Part shown: piece after piece, positions 1 to 8,153 of the stretch
How positions within the stretch are numbered: position 1 is the first letter of the stretch
Layout: every line of letters starts with the position of its first letter
Origin: Paramixta manurensis
Lineage (GTDB): Bacteria > Pseudomonadota > Gammaproteobacteria > Enterobacterales > Enterobacteriaceae
Direction of reading: 5' to 3'
Length of the DNA: 64,000 nt
Assembly: GCF_013285385.1 (NCBI RefSeq)
Contig: NZ_CP054212.1
Coordinates: forward strand, 1,612,001-1,676,000
The notes under the pieces: generated by a model
The model's input: only the letters and a program-made list of their open reading frames with translations
Told to the model about the DNA's origin: nothing
The model's database searches: none
Position numbers and translations under genes: made by a program

Positions 1-483
1 CGGCCAGTTATGTAGTGCGTAAATGGCATCCATCGGAAACCGCGTAAATAACCCCTGTTCGACCATTTTCCGCGCGCCGCCGAGGTTTTCTTCCGCGGGT
101 TGAAAGACAAAGTGTACCGTACCGCTAAATCGCCGGGTTTCCGCCAGCCATTTCGCCGCCGCCAGCAGAATAGCGGTATGCCCATCATGCCCGCAGGCAT
201 GCATCACGCCAGATTGCTGCGAGTGCCAGGCGGGTTGCCCCAACTCGGTAATTGGCAGTGCATCCATATCGGCGCGCAAGCCGATAACCGGGCCGGCGCC
301 GTTTTCCAGCGTGCCTACTACGCCAGTTCCGGCAAGGCCGGTATGCACCTGAAGGCCAAAAGCGCGCAATTGGTCAGCGACAAACCGTGCCGTTTTTTGT
401 TCCTGATACCCCAATTCCGGCTGCGCGTGCAGTTGGCGGCGCCAGCCGATAGCTTCTTCAGTCAGTGAAGCGGGAACGGTCAT
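1..483 (-). CDS. M20-family amidohydrolase (hippurate hydrolase/amidase type), 3' part cut off
   Basis: The reading frame runs from an ATG at 483 to the window edge, giving the first 161 residues. The sequence contains RADMDALPI, then VMHACGHDGHTAILL and FQPAEE, the metal-ligand motifs of M20D N-acyl-amino-acid or hippurate amidohydrolases, which hydrolyse an amide bond with two metal ions. A GGAG lies about 12 bases upstream of the ATG. The dimerisation domain and C-terminus lie outside the window. The substrate cannot be told from sequence, and a link to the neighbouring hut genes is not shown. Confidence 0.9.
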   Translation of the reverse strand, partial: MTVPASLTEEAIGWRRQLHAQPELGYQEQKTARFVADQLRAFGLQVHTGLAGTGVVGTLENGAGPVIGLRADMDALPITELGQPAWHSQQSGVMHACGHDGHTAILLAAAKWLAETRRFSGTVHFVFQPAEENLGGARKMVEQGLFTRFPMDAIYALHNWP

Positions 484-699
484 AAGCGGGCGTTTCTCCT
501 TGTAAAGGGGGTGTTTCTACCGCGCAGCAACGCGGCAAGTCCAGCGTTTCACTGTAGTGGTAATCAGGGGGCGGCGTCTATCGCTGTTGGCGGAAAATCG
601 ACGTTATTGTGCGGGGTAACAGTAATCAGCTAAACGGGACGTTGTCACTGGCCGGACATCTTTGAGTGTTACAGGGCCGATGACGTGAAAAGCTGACAT

Positions 700-1602
700 T
701 CACCGTTGCAGCCAATCGGCGTAATATTGCGGCCATTTTACCGTCGGCGTACCCGGTTTACCCATTCCAAAGCCATGTCCACCGTGTGAATAACGGTACA
801 TCTCAACTGCCACATGTTCACGCTGACAGGCGGTATCCATAATCAGAGTATTGTGCGGATCCGAAACCGGATCGTCTTCGGCCTGTACCAGAAAAAACGG
901 CGGCGAGTGGGGCGTAACATAGTTCTGAACCGACCATTTGGCGTTTTCAGCGTCTGAAGCATGAGGGCCAACCAGCAGCTTATGCGTGGAAGTATGGGTG
1001 TAGGGCTTTTCCAGCGTAATAATGGGGTAAATCAACGCCGCGCGGTCAGCGTTAGCCGGTACTTCATCTAACGCATCCTGCGCCGGATAACTGTGGAAAT
1101 CGGGTCGGGTAGCCGCCAAACCTAACAAATGGCCACCGGCAGAAAAACCTAAAAGGCTGACCTGCTGTTCGCGCTGCCTGACGATTCTCAATGCGCGTTG
1201 GGCATCCTGCAATGACACTATGGCGCCATCGGCCCAGCCTTCGTCGGGAAGCCGGTAACTGAGAATATAGGCGGTGTAGCCGTGTGCAACCAACCACTCG
1301 GCGGCTGGCATAGCTTCGATACCGGTTTCAATTTTCTTATAACCGCCACCCGCTGCGATCAACACACCGTGCCCCTGTGGCAAACGCGGTGTCAGAACCG
1401 TCAGGCATGGCGTGGAAATATGATGTTGTGCGCCGGTTGGCGACACGATGAGGTTTCCCACGGGTCCGCCGCCACCGGGTGGAATGCCGTCCCATAATTT
1501 AATCATCGAGGGGCGGTCGAGGTAGGGTGAGGCAAAAACCCGGCCGGCCTTTGCGGCAATAATCGAGGCGGCAAAGCCGGTTAAAAATTGGCGTCGATGC
1601 AT
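700..1602 (-). CDS. Exported alpha/beta-hydrolase esterase (BD-FAE/acetylxylan-esterase-like)
   Basis: This is a 300-residue protein. The N-terminus MHRRQFLTGF followed by a short hydrophobic stretch and an AxA-like site near residue 24 resembles a Tat signal peptide, so export to the periplasm is likely. The nucleophile elbow is GFSAG (Ser154). An acidic residue in AEDDPVSDP and the His in HGGHGFG complete a plausible triad. An oxyanion-type glycine run (AAGGGYKK) precedes it. The family deacetylates carbohydrates or aryl esters, but the natural substrate here is unknown. It stands alone between the amidohydrolase and the hut terminator. Confidence 0.8.
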   Translation of the reverse strand: MHRRQFLTGFAASIIAAKAGRVFASPYLDRPSMIKLWDGIPPGGGGPVGNLIVSPTGAQHHISTPCLTVLTPRLPQGHGVLIAAGGGYKKIETGIEAMPAAEWLVAHGYTAYILSYRLPDEGWADGAIVSLQDAQRALRIVRQREQQVSLLGFSAGGHLLGLAATRPDFHSYPAQDALDEVPANADRAALIYPIITLEKPYTHTSTHKLLVGPHASDAENAKWSVQNYVTPHSPPFFLVQAEDDPVSDPHNTLIMDTACQREHVAVEMYRYSHGGHGFGMGKPGTPTVKWPQYYADWLQR

Positions 1603-1724
1603 GGTGGATCCTTATCACGTTATCACGCAGCGATTCCAGCAGAAAAGAAGGGAGACAGTATGAATATCAGGCTTTTTTTTGTGACAAAATACAGAGCGCC
1701 GCAACGCTGGCGTAGTTTATGGAC

Positions 1725-1753
1725 AAAAAAAGGCCTGAGTCACCTCAGGCCTT
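1725..1753 (-). terminator. Intrinsic terminator of hutHU
   Basis: AAGGCCTGAG (1730-1739) pairs with CTCAGGCCTT (1744-1753) around a 4-base loop. On the minus strand the stem is followed by a T run (the A run at 1725-1731). It lies about 20 bases downstream of the hutU stop. Confidence 0.9.
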
Positions 1754-1774
1754 GGTTACGCGCGATAATGGTGG

Positions 1775-3460
1775 TTATTTGATCATCGGCAAATTCAGTT
1801 CATGCTGAGTGGCGCAGGTTTTCGCAATCTCGTACCCGGCATCGGCATGGCGCATTACGCCAGTGGCTGGATCATTCCACAGCACGCGGCCCAGACGCGC
1901 ATCGGCTTCTTTGGTGCCATCACAGACGATCACCACCCCGGCATGTTGCGAGAAGCCCATACCGACGCCACCGCCGTGGTGCAGGCTCACCCACGTCGCG
2001 CCGCCTGCGGTATTCAGCAACGCGTTCAGCAGTGGCCAGTCGGAAACCGCATCGGAGCCATCCTTCATCGCTTCCGTTTCACGGTTAGGCGAGGCAACTG
2101 AACCGCAGTCTAAATGGTCACGCCCAATAACAATGGGCGCTTTCAACTCGCCATTGCGGACCATCTCATTAAATGCCAGCCCGGCCAGGTGACGTTCGCC
2201 GAGGCCCAGCCAGCAAATACGTGCCGGTAACCCCTGGAAAGCGATACGTTCTTGCGCCATATCCAGCCAGCGATGCAGGTTTTTGTTATCCGGGAACAGC
2301 TCTTTCAGTTTGGCATCGGTTTTATAAATATCTTCCGGGTCGCCGGACAGCGCCACCCAGCGGAACGGGCCTTTACCTTCACAGAACAGCGGGCGGATGT
2401 AAGCCGGTACAAAACCGGGGAAATCGAACGCGTTACTTACGCCTTCTTCTTTTGCCACCTGACGAATATTGTTACCGTAATCCACGGTTGGAATACCCAT
2501 ATGGCAGAAATCCAGCATCGCCTGCACATGAACCGCCATCGCGGCGCGCGCGGCTTTTTCTACTGACTTCGGATCTTCACGACGGGTATTGACCCACTGA
2601 TCCAGTGTCCAGCCAATCGGCAGATAACCGTTCACCGGGTCGTGCGCCGAGGTTTGGTCGGTCACGATATCGGGCTTCATGCCGCCCGCTTTGGCGCGTT
2701 TGACCATTTCAGGCAGAATTTCCGCCGCGTTACCCAGCAAACCAACTGAGATGGCGCGTTTTTCTTTATTGGCATCGTCAATAATTTTTAGCGCTTCATC
2801 GAGGGTATAGGCTTTGTAGTCGAGATAACGGGTACGTAGACGAAAATCGATACGTGACTCCTGGCACTCGATAGCCAGCACCGACGCGCCAGCCAACACA
2901 CCTGCCAGCGGCTGCGCGCCACCCATTCCGCCCAGACCGGCGGTCAGAATCCATTTGCCGCTCAGGTCACTGTTATAGTGCTGGCGACCGGCTTCAGCGA
3001 AGGTTTCAAAGGTACCCTGTACGATGCCTTGCGCACCAATATAAATCCACGAACCGGCGGTCATCTGGCCATACATCATCAAACCGGCTTTATCCAGTTC
3101 GTGGAAATGGTCCCAGGTCGCCCAATGTGGCACCAGGTTGGAGTTAGCAATCAATACGCGCGGCGCGTCAGCATGGGTACGGAACACGCCAACCGGTTTG
3201 CCGGATTGTACCAGCAGCGTCTCTTCCGGTTTCAGCGCGCGCAGCGAACGTAGGATCTGTTCAAAGCACTCCCAATTGCGCGCGGCTTTACCAATACCGC
3301 CGTACACCACCAGGTCTTCCGGGCGTTCGGCGACATCCGGATCGAGGTTGTTCTGGATCATGCGGTAAGCGGCTTCAATCAGCCAGTTTTCACAATGCAA
3401 CTCACTGCCGTGCGGCGCACGTACCACGCGGGAAACGGCTTTGCTTACGGATTCACTCAT
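1775..3460 (-). CDS. hutU: Urocanate hydratase (urocanase)
   Basis: HutU is the second enzyme of histidine degradation. It adds water to urocanate to form imidazolonepropionate, using tightly bound NAD+. Starting at 3460 the protein has 561 residues, the usual length. The ATG immediately upstream (3463) is almost as good. AAGGA lies 5-8 bases upstream, and longer in-frame extensions only overlap hutH. Family blocks such as VVYGGIGKAARNWE, AQGIVQGTFETF and GLGGMGGAQPLAG (the NAD-binding region) are present. It follows hutH by 26 bases and ends in a strong terminator, so hutH-hutU form one operon. Confidence 0.97.
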   Translation of the reverse strand: MSESVSKAVSRVVRAPHGSELHCENWLIEAAYRMIQNNLDPDVAERPEDLVVYGGIGKAARNWECFEQILRSLRALKPEETLLVQSGKPVGVFRTHADAPRVLIANSNLVPHWATWDHFHELDKAGLMMYGQMTAGSWIYIGAQGIVQGTFETFAEAGRQHYNSDLSGKWILTAGLGGMGGAQPLAGVLAGASVLAIECQESRIDFRLRTRYLDYKAYTLDEALKIIDDANKEKRAISVGLLGNAAEILPEMVKRAKAGGMKPDIVTDQTSAHDPVNGYLPIGWTLDQWVNTRREDPKSVEKAARAAMAVHVQAMLDFCHMGIPTVDYGNNIRQVAKEEGVSNAFDFPGFVPAYIRPLFCEGKGPFRWVALSGDPEDIYKTDAKLKELFPDNKNLHRWLDMAQERIAFQGLPARICWLGLGERHLAGLAFNEMVRNGELKAPIVIGRDHLDCGSVASPNRETEAMKDGSDAVSDWPLLNALLNTAGGATWVSLHHGGGVGMGFSQHAGVVIVCDGTKEADARLGRVLWNDPATGVMRHADAGYEIAKTCATQHELNLPMIK

Positions 3461-3486
3461 CATCTTTTTCCTTATCAACCAAGTAC

Positions 3487-5031
3487 TTAAACGGCGCTGC
3501 CAGGCAGCAGATTGGCAATAGCCTGCGGCCACGAATCACGCGATGCCCACAGACGCATTTGTTCGATATCCGGCGCCATCAGCCGGTCTTTTTCCAGAAA
3601 GGCGACGTGCTGGCGTAATTGAACCAGCTCTTGTTCCAGTAGCGGCGAGCTTTGCAACGGGCGATGAAAATCGATGCCCTGCGCGGCAGCCATTGCTTCA
3701 ATACCCACCACGGCAGCGGTGTTGAAGCACATCTCGCCGAGACGGCGGGCGGCATAGGTCGCCATCGAAACGTGATCTTCCTGATTGGCGGAAGTCGGGA
3801 GGCTGTCAACGCTGCCGGGATGCGCCAGCGATTTATTTTCTGAGGCCAGCGCGGCGGCGGTCACCTGTGCAATCATAAAGCCGGAGTTGACGCCGCCATC
3901 GTTGACCAGGAACGGCGGTAATCCGGAAAGGCCGGTATCCAGCAACAGCGCCAGGCGACGTTCAGAAATCGCGCCGATCTCGGCCACCGCGAGGGCGATA
4001 ATGTCGGCGGCGAAAGCGACGGGCTCAGCATGGAAATTACCGCCGGAAATCACCTCGCCGCTATCAGAAAACACCAGTGGATTATCGGACGCGGCATTGG
4101 CTTCAATCTGCAATACGCGTGCGGCGTGGTTCAGGTTATCAAGGCAGGCGCCCATAACCTGCGGCACGCAACGAATCGAGTAGGGATCTTGTACCCGGCC
4201 ACAGTTGGCATGCGAGGTCAGAATTTCGCTCCCTTCCAGCAGGTGGCTTACCGCGGCAGCAACGGCGATTTGACCTTGCTGCCCACGGGCCTGATGGATC
4301 CGCGCATCGAACGGTTTTACCGAGCCCTTAATCGCTTCCAGCGACAACGCGCCAGCGACCAGCCCGGCAGCGAACACTTTTTCCGCCTCGAACAGACCGC
4401 GTAGCGCCAACGCGGTAGAAACCTGCGTGCCATTGAGCAGGGCCAACCCCTCTTTCGGCCCAAGGATGAACGGTGCCAGACCGGCCCGTTTCAACCCTTC
4501 TACGGCGGAAATTTTTTCGCCGCCAACCCGTACTTCACCTTCGCCAATCAACATCAACGACAGGTGAGCCAGCGGGGCCAGATCGCCGGAGGCGCCAACC
4601 GAGCCTTTTTCCGGGATGCAGGGCATCACACCGGCATTAAACAGCGCAATCAGCGCGTCCACCAGTTCAATACGAATACCGGAATGGCCGCGCGCCAGGC
4701 TAATAACTTTGGTTGCCATCACCAGACGCACCACGTTGTCCGGCAGCAAGTTACCTAAACCGACGCTATGGGATAGCACCAGGTTCCGCTGTAATTCCGC
4801 CAAACGTTCCGCCGGAATAGAGGTTTGTGCCAATTTGCCGAAACCGGTGTTAATGCCATACACCACCTTACCGGCATTGACAATGGCTTCTACCGTTTCA
4901 CGTGCTGTTAACACATCATGGCGCGCCTGCGGATCCAGCGCCAACGTTACGCCACCCTGATAGATAGCTTTAAGCATCGCCAGATCGACCTCACCCGGCG
5001 TGAGACGACATACCTGCGTACTGAGCGACAT
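3487..5031 (-). CDS. hutH: Histidine ammonia-lyase (histidase)
   Basis: HutH removes ammonia from L-histidine to give urocanate. Using the ATG at 5031 (AGGAG 7 bases upstream) it has 514 residues. All signature parts are intact: YGINTGFG (catalytic Tyr58), GSVGASGDLAPLAH with the Ala147-Ser148-Gly149 triad that cyclises to MIO, LLNGTQ, QDPYSIRC with the second catalytic Tyr, NFHAEP and QEDHVSM. It is the first gene of hutHU. Its leader carries a HutC-type operator next to the ribosome binding site and a second one at the predicted start of transcription. Confidence 0.98.
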   Translation of the reverse strand: MSLSTQVCRLTPGEVDLAMLKAIYQGGVTLALDPQARHDVLTARETVEAIVNAGKVVYGINTGFGKLAQTSIPAERLAELQRNLVLSHSVGLGNLLPDNVVRLVMATKVISLARGHSGIRIELVDALIALFNAGVMPCIPEKGSVGASGDLAPLAHLSLMLIGEGEVRVGGEKISAVEGLKRAGLAPFILGPKEGLALLNGTQVSTALALRGLFEAEKVFAAGLVAGALSLEAIKGSVKPFDARIHQARGQQGQIAVAAAVSHLLEGSEILTSHANCGRVQDPYSIRCVPQVMGACLDNLNHAARVLQIEANAASDNPLVFSDSGEVISGGNFHAEPVAFAADIIALAVAEIGAISERRLALLLDTGLSGLPPFLVNDGGVNSGFMIAQVTAAALASENKSLAHPGSVDSLPTSANQEDHVSMATYAARRLGEMCFNTAAVVGIEAMAAAQGIDFHRPLQSSPLLEQELVQLRQHVAFLEKDRLMAPDIEQMRLWASRDSWPQAIANLLPGSAV

Positions 5032-5040
5032 AGTATACTC

Positions 5041-5053
5041 CTGTCTATACAAC
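5041..5053. promoter_or_regulatory. HutC-type operator in hutH leader
   Basis: The sequence CTGTCTATACAAC contains the core TGTCTATACA (5042-5051), repeated exactly at 5157 and 11037. It abuts the hutH ribosome binding site, so a bound repressor could block elongation or leader clearance. Assignment rests on the repeated motif and on known TGTA-type HutC sites. Confidence 0.65.
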
Positions 5054-5155
5054 TTCGACGAAATAAGCACCCGATAAAATCGGGTCGTTCGCTTCGCCTA
5101 CCTGGCAAAGCGGTAGAATCAGTCACGTGAGAAAGTGAATCACAACTGTATATTC

Positions 5156-5167
5156 TTGTCTATACAA
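5156..5167. promoter_or_regulatory. HutC-type operator at hutHU transcription start
   Basis: TTGTCTATACAA is a near-perfect 12-base palindrome. It sits immediately downstream of the -12 element of the predicted sigma-54 promoter (5170-5185), where binding would block initiation. Confidence 0.7.
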
Positions 5168-5169
5168 CT

Positions 5170-5185
5170 AGCAATGCCTATGCCA
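5170..5185 (-). promoter_or_regulatory. Sigma-54 promoter for hutHU
   Basis: On the minus strand the sequence reads TGGCAT-AGGCA-TTGCT, matching the -24/-12 consensus TGGCAY-N5-TTGCW with correct spacing. It lies about 140 bases upstream of the hutH start codon and abuts a HutC-type operator. An NtrC-like palindrome lies about 100 bases further upstream. Confidence 0.65.
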
Positions 5186-5281
5186 GATTGATCACAAAAT
5201 CGCGAATCCGCTAACGTCAGGCTGTGACGAAGCGCGCGCCCGCTAATCGTTCCGCCGCGCGCACTACGCTGATGCAACGGC

Positions 5282-5298
5282 TGCACATTTTGGGTGCC
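5282..5298. promoter_or_regulatory. NtrC-like enhancer site
   Basis: TGCACATTTTGGGTGCC fits the 17-base NtrC pattern TGCAC-N7-GTGCA with one end mismatch. It lies about 125 bases upstream of the predicted hutHU start, a normal enhancer distance. This suggests nitrogen control of histidine use. Confidence 0.5.
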
Positions 5299-5314
5299 GG
5301 AGAGCAGGGTACAG

Positions 5315-5326
5315 ATGTATATACAT
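5315..5326. promoter_or_regulatory. HutC-type operator upstream of hutC
   Basis: ATGTATATACAT is a perfect 12-base palindrome with the same core as the sites at 8089 and 11329. It lies about 50 bases before hutC, so autoregulation is likely. Confidence 0.65.
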
Positions 5327-5378
5327 TTAAGGGATCAGGTCGTAAACTAGGGTGATTATTTAGATTAAGGATAGTGAT

Positions 5379-6134
5379 ATGGTTGAGCAGACGGCACTCT
5401 CGCAACTCGCCGCCGCCATGAGCGCCCAACCGGCGCCGATTTATCAACGCGTGAAACAGGCCATTATTAGTCAAATCACCGAAGGCGTCTGGCAAGCCAA
5501 CCAACGCGTTCCTTCCGAGAGCGAGTTGGTGAGTGAGTTGGGCGTCAGCCGGATGACGATCAACCGGGCCTTGCGTGAGCTAACCAGCGAAGGGTATTTG
5601 ATCCGTATGCAAGGCGTCGGCACCTTTGTGGCGGAGGTGAAAGGCTACACGGCGATGTTGGAAGTGCATAATATCGCCGAAGAAATTGCGCAGCGAGGGC
5701 ATACGCATAGCAGCAAGGTTTTATCGCTGAGCGAAGTTAAGGCTGACCCGGAGCAGGCGGCAATCCTCGGGCTTTCGACCGGCCAGTCGATTTATCATTC
5801 GCTGATCGTCCATTTTGAGAATGAGTTGCCGGTGCAGTTGGAAGATCGTTTAGTCAACCCGCTGATGGCGCCGGATTATTTGAATCAGGATTATCTTAGC
5901 CAAACGCCGTACACCTATTTAATGCGTGTTGCGCCGCTGACGGCGGGTGAACACATTGTGGAAGCGGTGTTGCCAGATGCGCGACAACGCAAATATTTAT
6001 CGCTGGATGAGCATGAGCCTTGTTTGTTGATTCGTCGCCAGACCTGGAGTGATGCGAAGATTGTGACCTACGCAAAGCTGCTTTACCCCGGTTCGCGTTA
6101 CAAGTTACTTGGGCGTTTTAAAGGGCACGGCTAA
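5379..6134 (+). CDS. hutC: GntR/HutC-family histidine utilisation repressor
   Basis: This 251-residue regulator has an N-terminal winged helix-turn-helix (APIYQRVKQ, then RVPSESELVSELGVSRMTINRALREL, about residues 20-75). A C-terminal UTRA ligand-binding domain starts near residue 95. HutC proteins repress hut genes and release DNA when urocanate binds. AAGGA lies upstream of the ATG. It is divergent from hutHU, with HutC-type operators between them. A paralogue of identical length lies at 10225-10980. Confidence 0.93.
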   Translation: MVEQTALSQLAAAMSAQPAPIYQRVKQAIISQITEGVWQANQRVPSESELVSELGVSRMTINRALRELTSEGYLIRMQGVGTFVAEVKGYTAMLEVHNIAEEIAQRGHTHSSKVLSLSEVKADPEQAAILGLSTGQSIYHSLIVHFENELPVQLEDRLVNPLMAPDYLNQDYLSQTPYTYLMRVAPLTAGEHIVEAVLPDARQRKYLSLDEHEPCLLIRRQTWSDAKIVTYAKLLYPGSRYKLLGRFKGHG

Positions 6135-6176
6135 GCGTTAGGCGGCGGCCCGCTAAGCCGCCGTCGCCGCAATATG

Positions 6177-6713
6177 TCAGGCGCTGATGGCGGCAAACAG
6201 CATCAGCGCATCGTGTGAGACAGGGATAATAGGTTCGCTGTTCTCTTCCCACCATGCGCCCTCGCCACGGGTTAGCTGCCGCTCGCCCACACGCCAAACG
6301 CCAGCGATAATCCAACACACTCCCAGCGCGCTGTGCTGGCTTTCAGCGGTGGTAAACACTTCGGAACGAAATTCACCGCGTCGCGTCATCACGTTAAAAT
6401 CACGGCTTTCACCGCCGTTAAGATGTGCGCTAATCGCCTCTTCACCAGCGAAACGGAACGGTTGATTGAGTTGCAGCGGTTGCACATAGCGCCCGGCGGC
6501 GTGTAGTTCCACGCCATCCCCTTCCAGTAGCGTAATCACACGGTCAACCTCGGGAAATGTTGAAAAATCACCGCTGCTGGCGATGGTCGCGATACTGGCG
6601 CGCCAGCCAAAAGGTTCGGCGTGGGGCGGAAAACTGACGATTTCACGCGTTTCGCCGCCGCCATTACGCCAACGGCTGACCGGCAGGGTGGCGGTATCAT
6701 AAAAATGCATCAT
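6177..6713 (-). CDS. hutD: HutD family protein
   Basis: This is a 178-residue cupin-fold protein. The N-terminal SRWRNGGGETREI and the WRASIA and FPEVDRVITLLEG blocks are typical of HutD (PF05962). HutD is conserved in hut loci; its proposed role is to limit or sense hut flux, and no enzyme activity is established. Its start (ATGATG) overlaps the hutF stop by four bases, indicating translational coupling. Confidence 0.9.
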   Translation of the reverse strand: MMHFYDTATLPVSRWRNGGGETREIVSFPPHAEPFGWRASIATIASSGDFSTFPEVDRVITLLEGDGVELHAAGRYVQPLQLNQPFRFAGEEAISAHLNGGESRDFNVMTRRGEFRSEVFTTAESQHSALGVCWIIAGVWRVGERQLTRGEGAWWEENSEPIIPVSHDALMLFAAISA

Positions 6714-8065
6714 TGCAGTGCCCTCATTACCGCGTGGAAGCGGCTAGCGCTCTGCTCTTCTAACCGGTGATGACCACTGTGAATGACCTGCGTACCAGCA
6801 ACAAAAACATCCTGAATTTGGCCGCGATGCCCGGCAAACAGCCAGCGGTTAATCAGCGAACGATCGTCGCAGCTTCCCAACCAGGCGTCATTCGCCAGCA
6901 CCAGCCAATCGGCTCGTTGCCCTGGCGACAGTTCGCCGGTTTTCACCGCGCAAGCCTGAGCGCCGCCAGCGGCAGCCTGACGGTAAAGCAGATCGCCAAC
7001 TGAGGTGTGTTGCGCGGTCACAATGCGGTTACGACGTCGGTCGCGCAGGCGCTGGGCGTACTCCAGCCAACGTAACTCTTCTACCACATCAAGTGAGACA
7101 TGGCTGTCTGAACCGATGCCCCAACGCCCACCGCGCGCAATATAGTCGGTAGCCGGAAAAATACCGTCGCCAAGGTTGGCTTCGGTGGTGGGACAAAGTC
7201 CGGCCACCGAACCGCTGGCCGCCAGACGATCTATTTCCGCCTCTTCAAGGTGAGTAGCATGAATCAGACACCAGCGCGCATCGACATCAAAACGATCCAG
7301 CAACCAGTTAACCGGGCGTTGACCGCTCCAGGCCAGCGAGTCATTGACCTCTTTTTCCTGTTCAGCGATATGAATATGCACCGGCACGTCTGGCGCGGTG
7401 GCGGCCAATACTTGGCGCATCTGCTGTTCACTTACCGCCCGTAGCGAGTGGAAACAGAGCCCCTGATTATGTAACGGTTTGTTTTTCAGTAACTGAGCGA
7501 GATTGGCCTGTTGACGCAGATACTGGTCGCTATCCTGAATAAACCGTTTTTGTCCGGCCTGAGGAGGCTGAGCGCCGAACCCCGCGTAGCTATACAGCAC
7601 CGGCAGCACCGTTTGACCGATGTCGGCTTGTTCCGCCGCCTGTACCAGGTGTTGCAGCATGTCGTCATTCGCGTAGGGGCGCCCGTTCGTGTCATGATGT
7701 AAGTAGTGAAATTCCGCGACTTGGGTATAACCGCCTTTCAGCATATCGATGTACAGATAAGTCGCAATATCGCCGACTTGTTCCGGCGACAGACGCTGTA
7801 CCATGCGATACATCAAATCACGCCATGTCCAGAAACTATCTTGCGGATCGCCTGCCACTTCCGCTAGCCCGGCCATCGCCCGTTGAAAAGCGTGCGAGTG
7901 GAGGTTAGCGATAGTCGGAATGACCGCGCCATCCAGTGCAATGCAACCGGTTGACGCGCTATCGGGATGGATAGCCTGAATAAAACCTTGGTCATCAACA
8001 TCAAGGCGAACGTTCTGTTTCCAGCCAGCGGTCAGCAGAGCGCGCGGCGCAAAATAACTTGTCAT
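6710..8065 (-). CDS. hutF: Formimidoylglutamate deiminase
   Basis: HutF converts N-formimidoylglutamate to N-formylglutamate plus ammonia, the fourth step of the five-step hut route. The 451-residue protein starts MTSYFAPRALL at 8065, with GAGG 7 bases upstream. It is an amidohydrolase-superfamily TIM barrel. Metal ligands appear in NLHSHAFQR, a His in VPVHIHIAEQ, His in LIHATHLEE and Asp in GIGSDSHVS. With HutG it defines the Pseudomonas-type branch rather than the direct HutG formimidoylglutamase of Klebsiella. It is divergent from hutI across a shared operator. Confidence 0.95.
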   Translation of the reverse strand: MTSYFAPRALLTAGWKQNVRLDVDDQGFIQAIHPDSASTGCIALDGAVIPTIANLHSHAFQRAMAGLAEVAGDPQDSFWTWRDLMYRMVQRLSPEQVGDIATYLYIDMLKGGYTQVAEFHYLHHDTNGRPYANDDMLQHLVQAAEQADIGQTVLPVLYSYAGFGAQPPQAGQKRFIQDSDQYLRQQANLAQLLKNKPLHNQGLCFHSLRAVSEQQMRQVLAATAPDVPVHIHIAEQEKEVNDSLAWSGQRPVNWLLDRFDVDARWCLIHATHLEEAEIDRLAASGSVAGLCPTTEANLGDGIFPATDYIARGGRWGIGSDSHVSLDVVEELRWLEYAQRLRDRRRNRIVTAQHTSVGDLLYRQAAAGGAQACAVKTGELSPGQRADWLVLANDAWLGSCDDRSLINRWLFAGHRGQIQDVFVAGTQVIHSGHHRLEEQSASRFHAVMRALQ

Positions 8066-8087
8066 GGTTGATCCTCGGGCACGGTAG

Positions 8088-8104
8088 TTGTATATACATA
8101 TACA
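8088..8104. promoter_or_regulatory. HutC-type operator shared by hutFD and hutIG
   Basis: TTGTATATACATATACA contains the core TGTATATACA (8089-8098) extended by a second overlapping TATACATATACA. It sits in the only 88-base gap between divergent hutF and hutI, so one site could control both units. Confidence 0.65.
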
Positions 8105-8153
8105 TACTTTAACGTGAGCTGTAAATGACGGCCGCGACAAACCAGGAGGGCAG

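Noticed and set aside
100..468. Plus-strand frame at the left edge
   Set aside because: It is antisense to a clear M20 amidohydrolase carrying catalytic motifs.
1588..1782. Small plus-strand frame between the esterase and hutU
   Set aside because: It spans the hutHU terminator, has no recognisable protein features and overlaps both neighbours.
3461..3532. Longer hutU start overlapping hutH
   Set aside because: The extra codons lie inside the hutH 3' end, lack a ribosome site and exceed the family length; AAGGA points to 3460 or 3463.
5115..5145. CRP site in the hutH promoter region
   Set aside because: GTGA and TCAC half-sites are present but not at the required six-base spacing.
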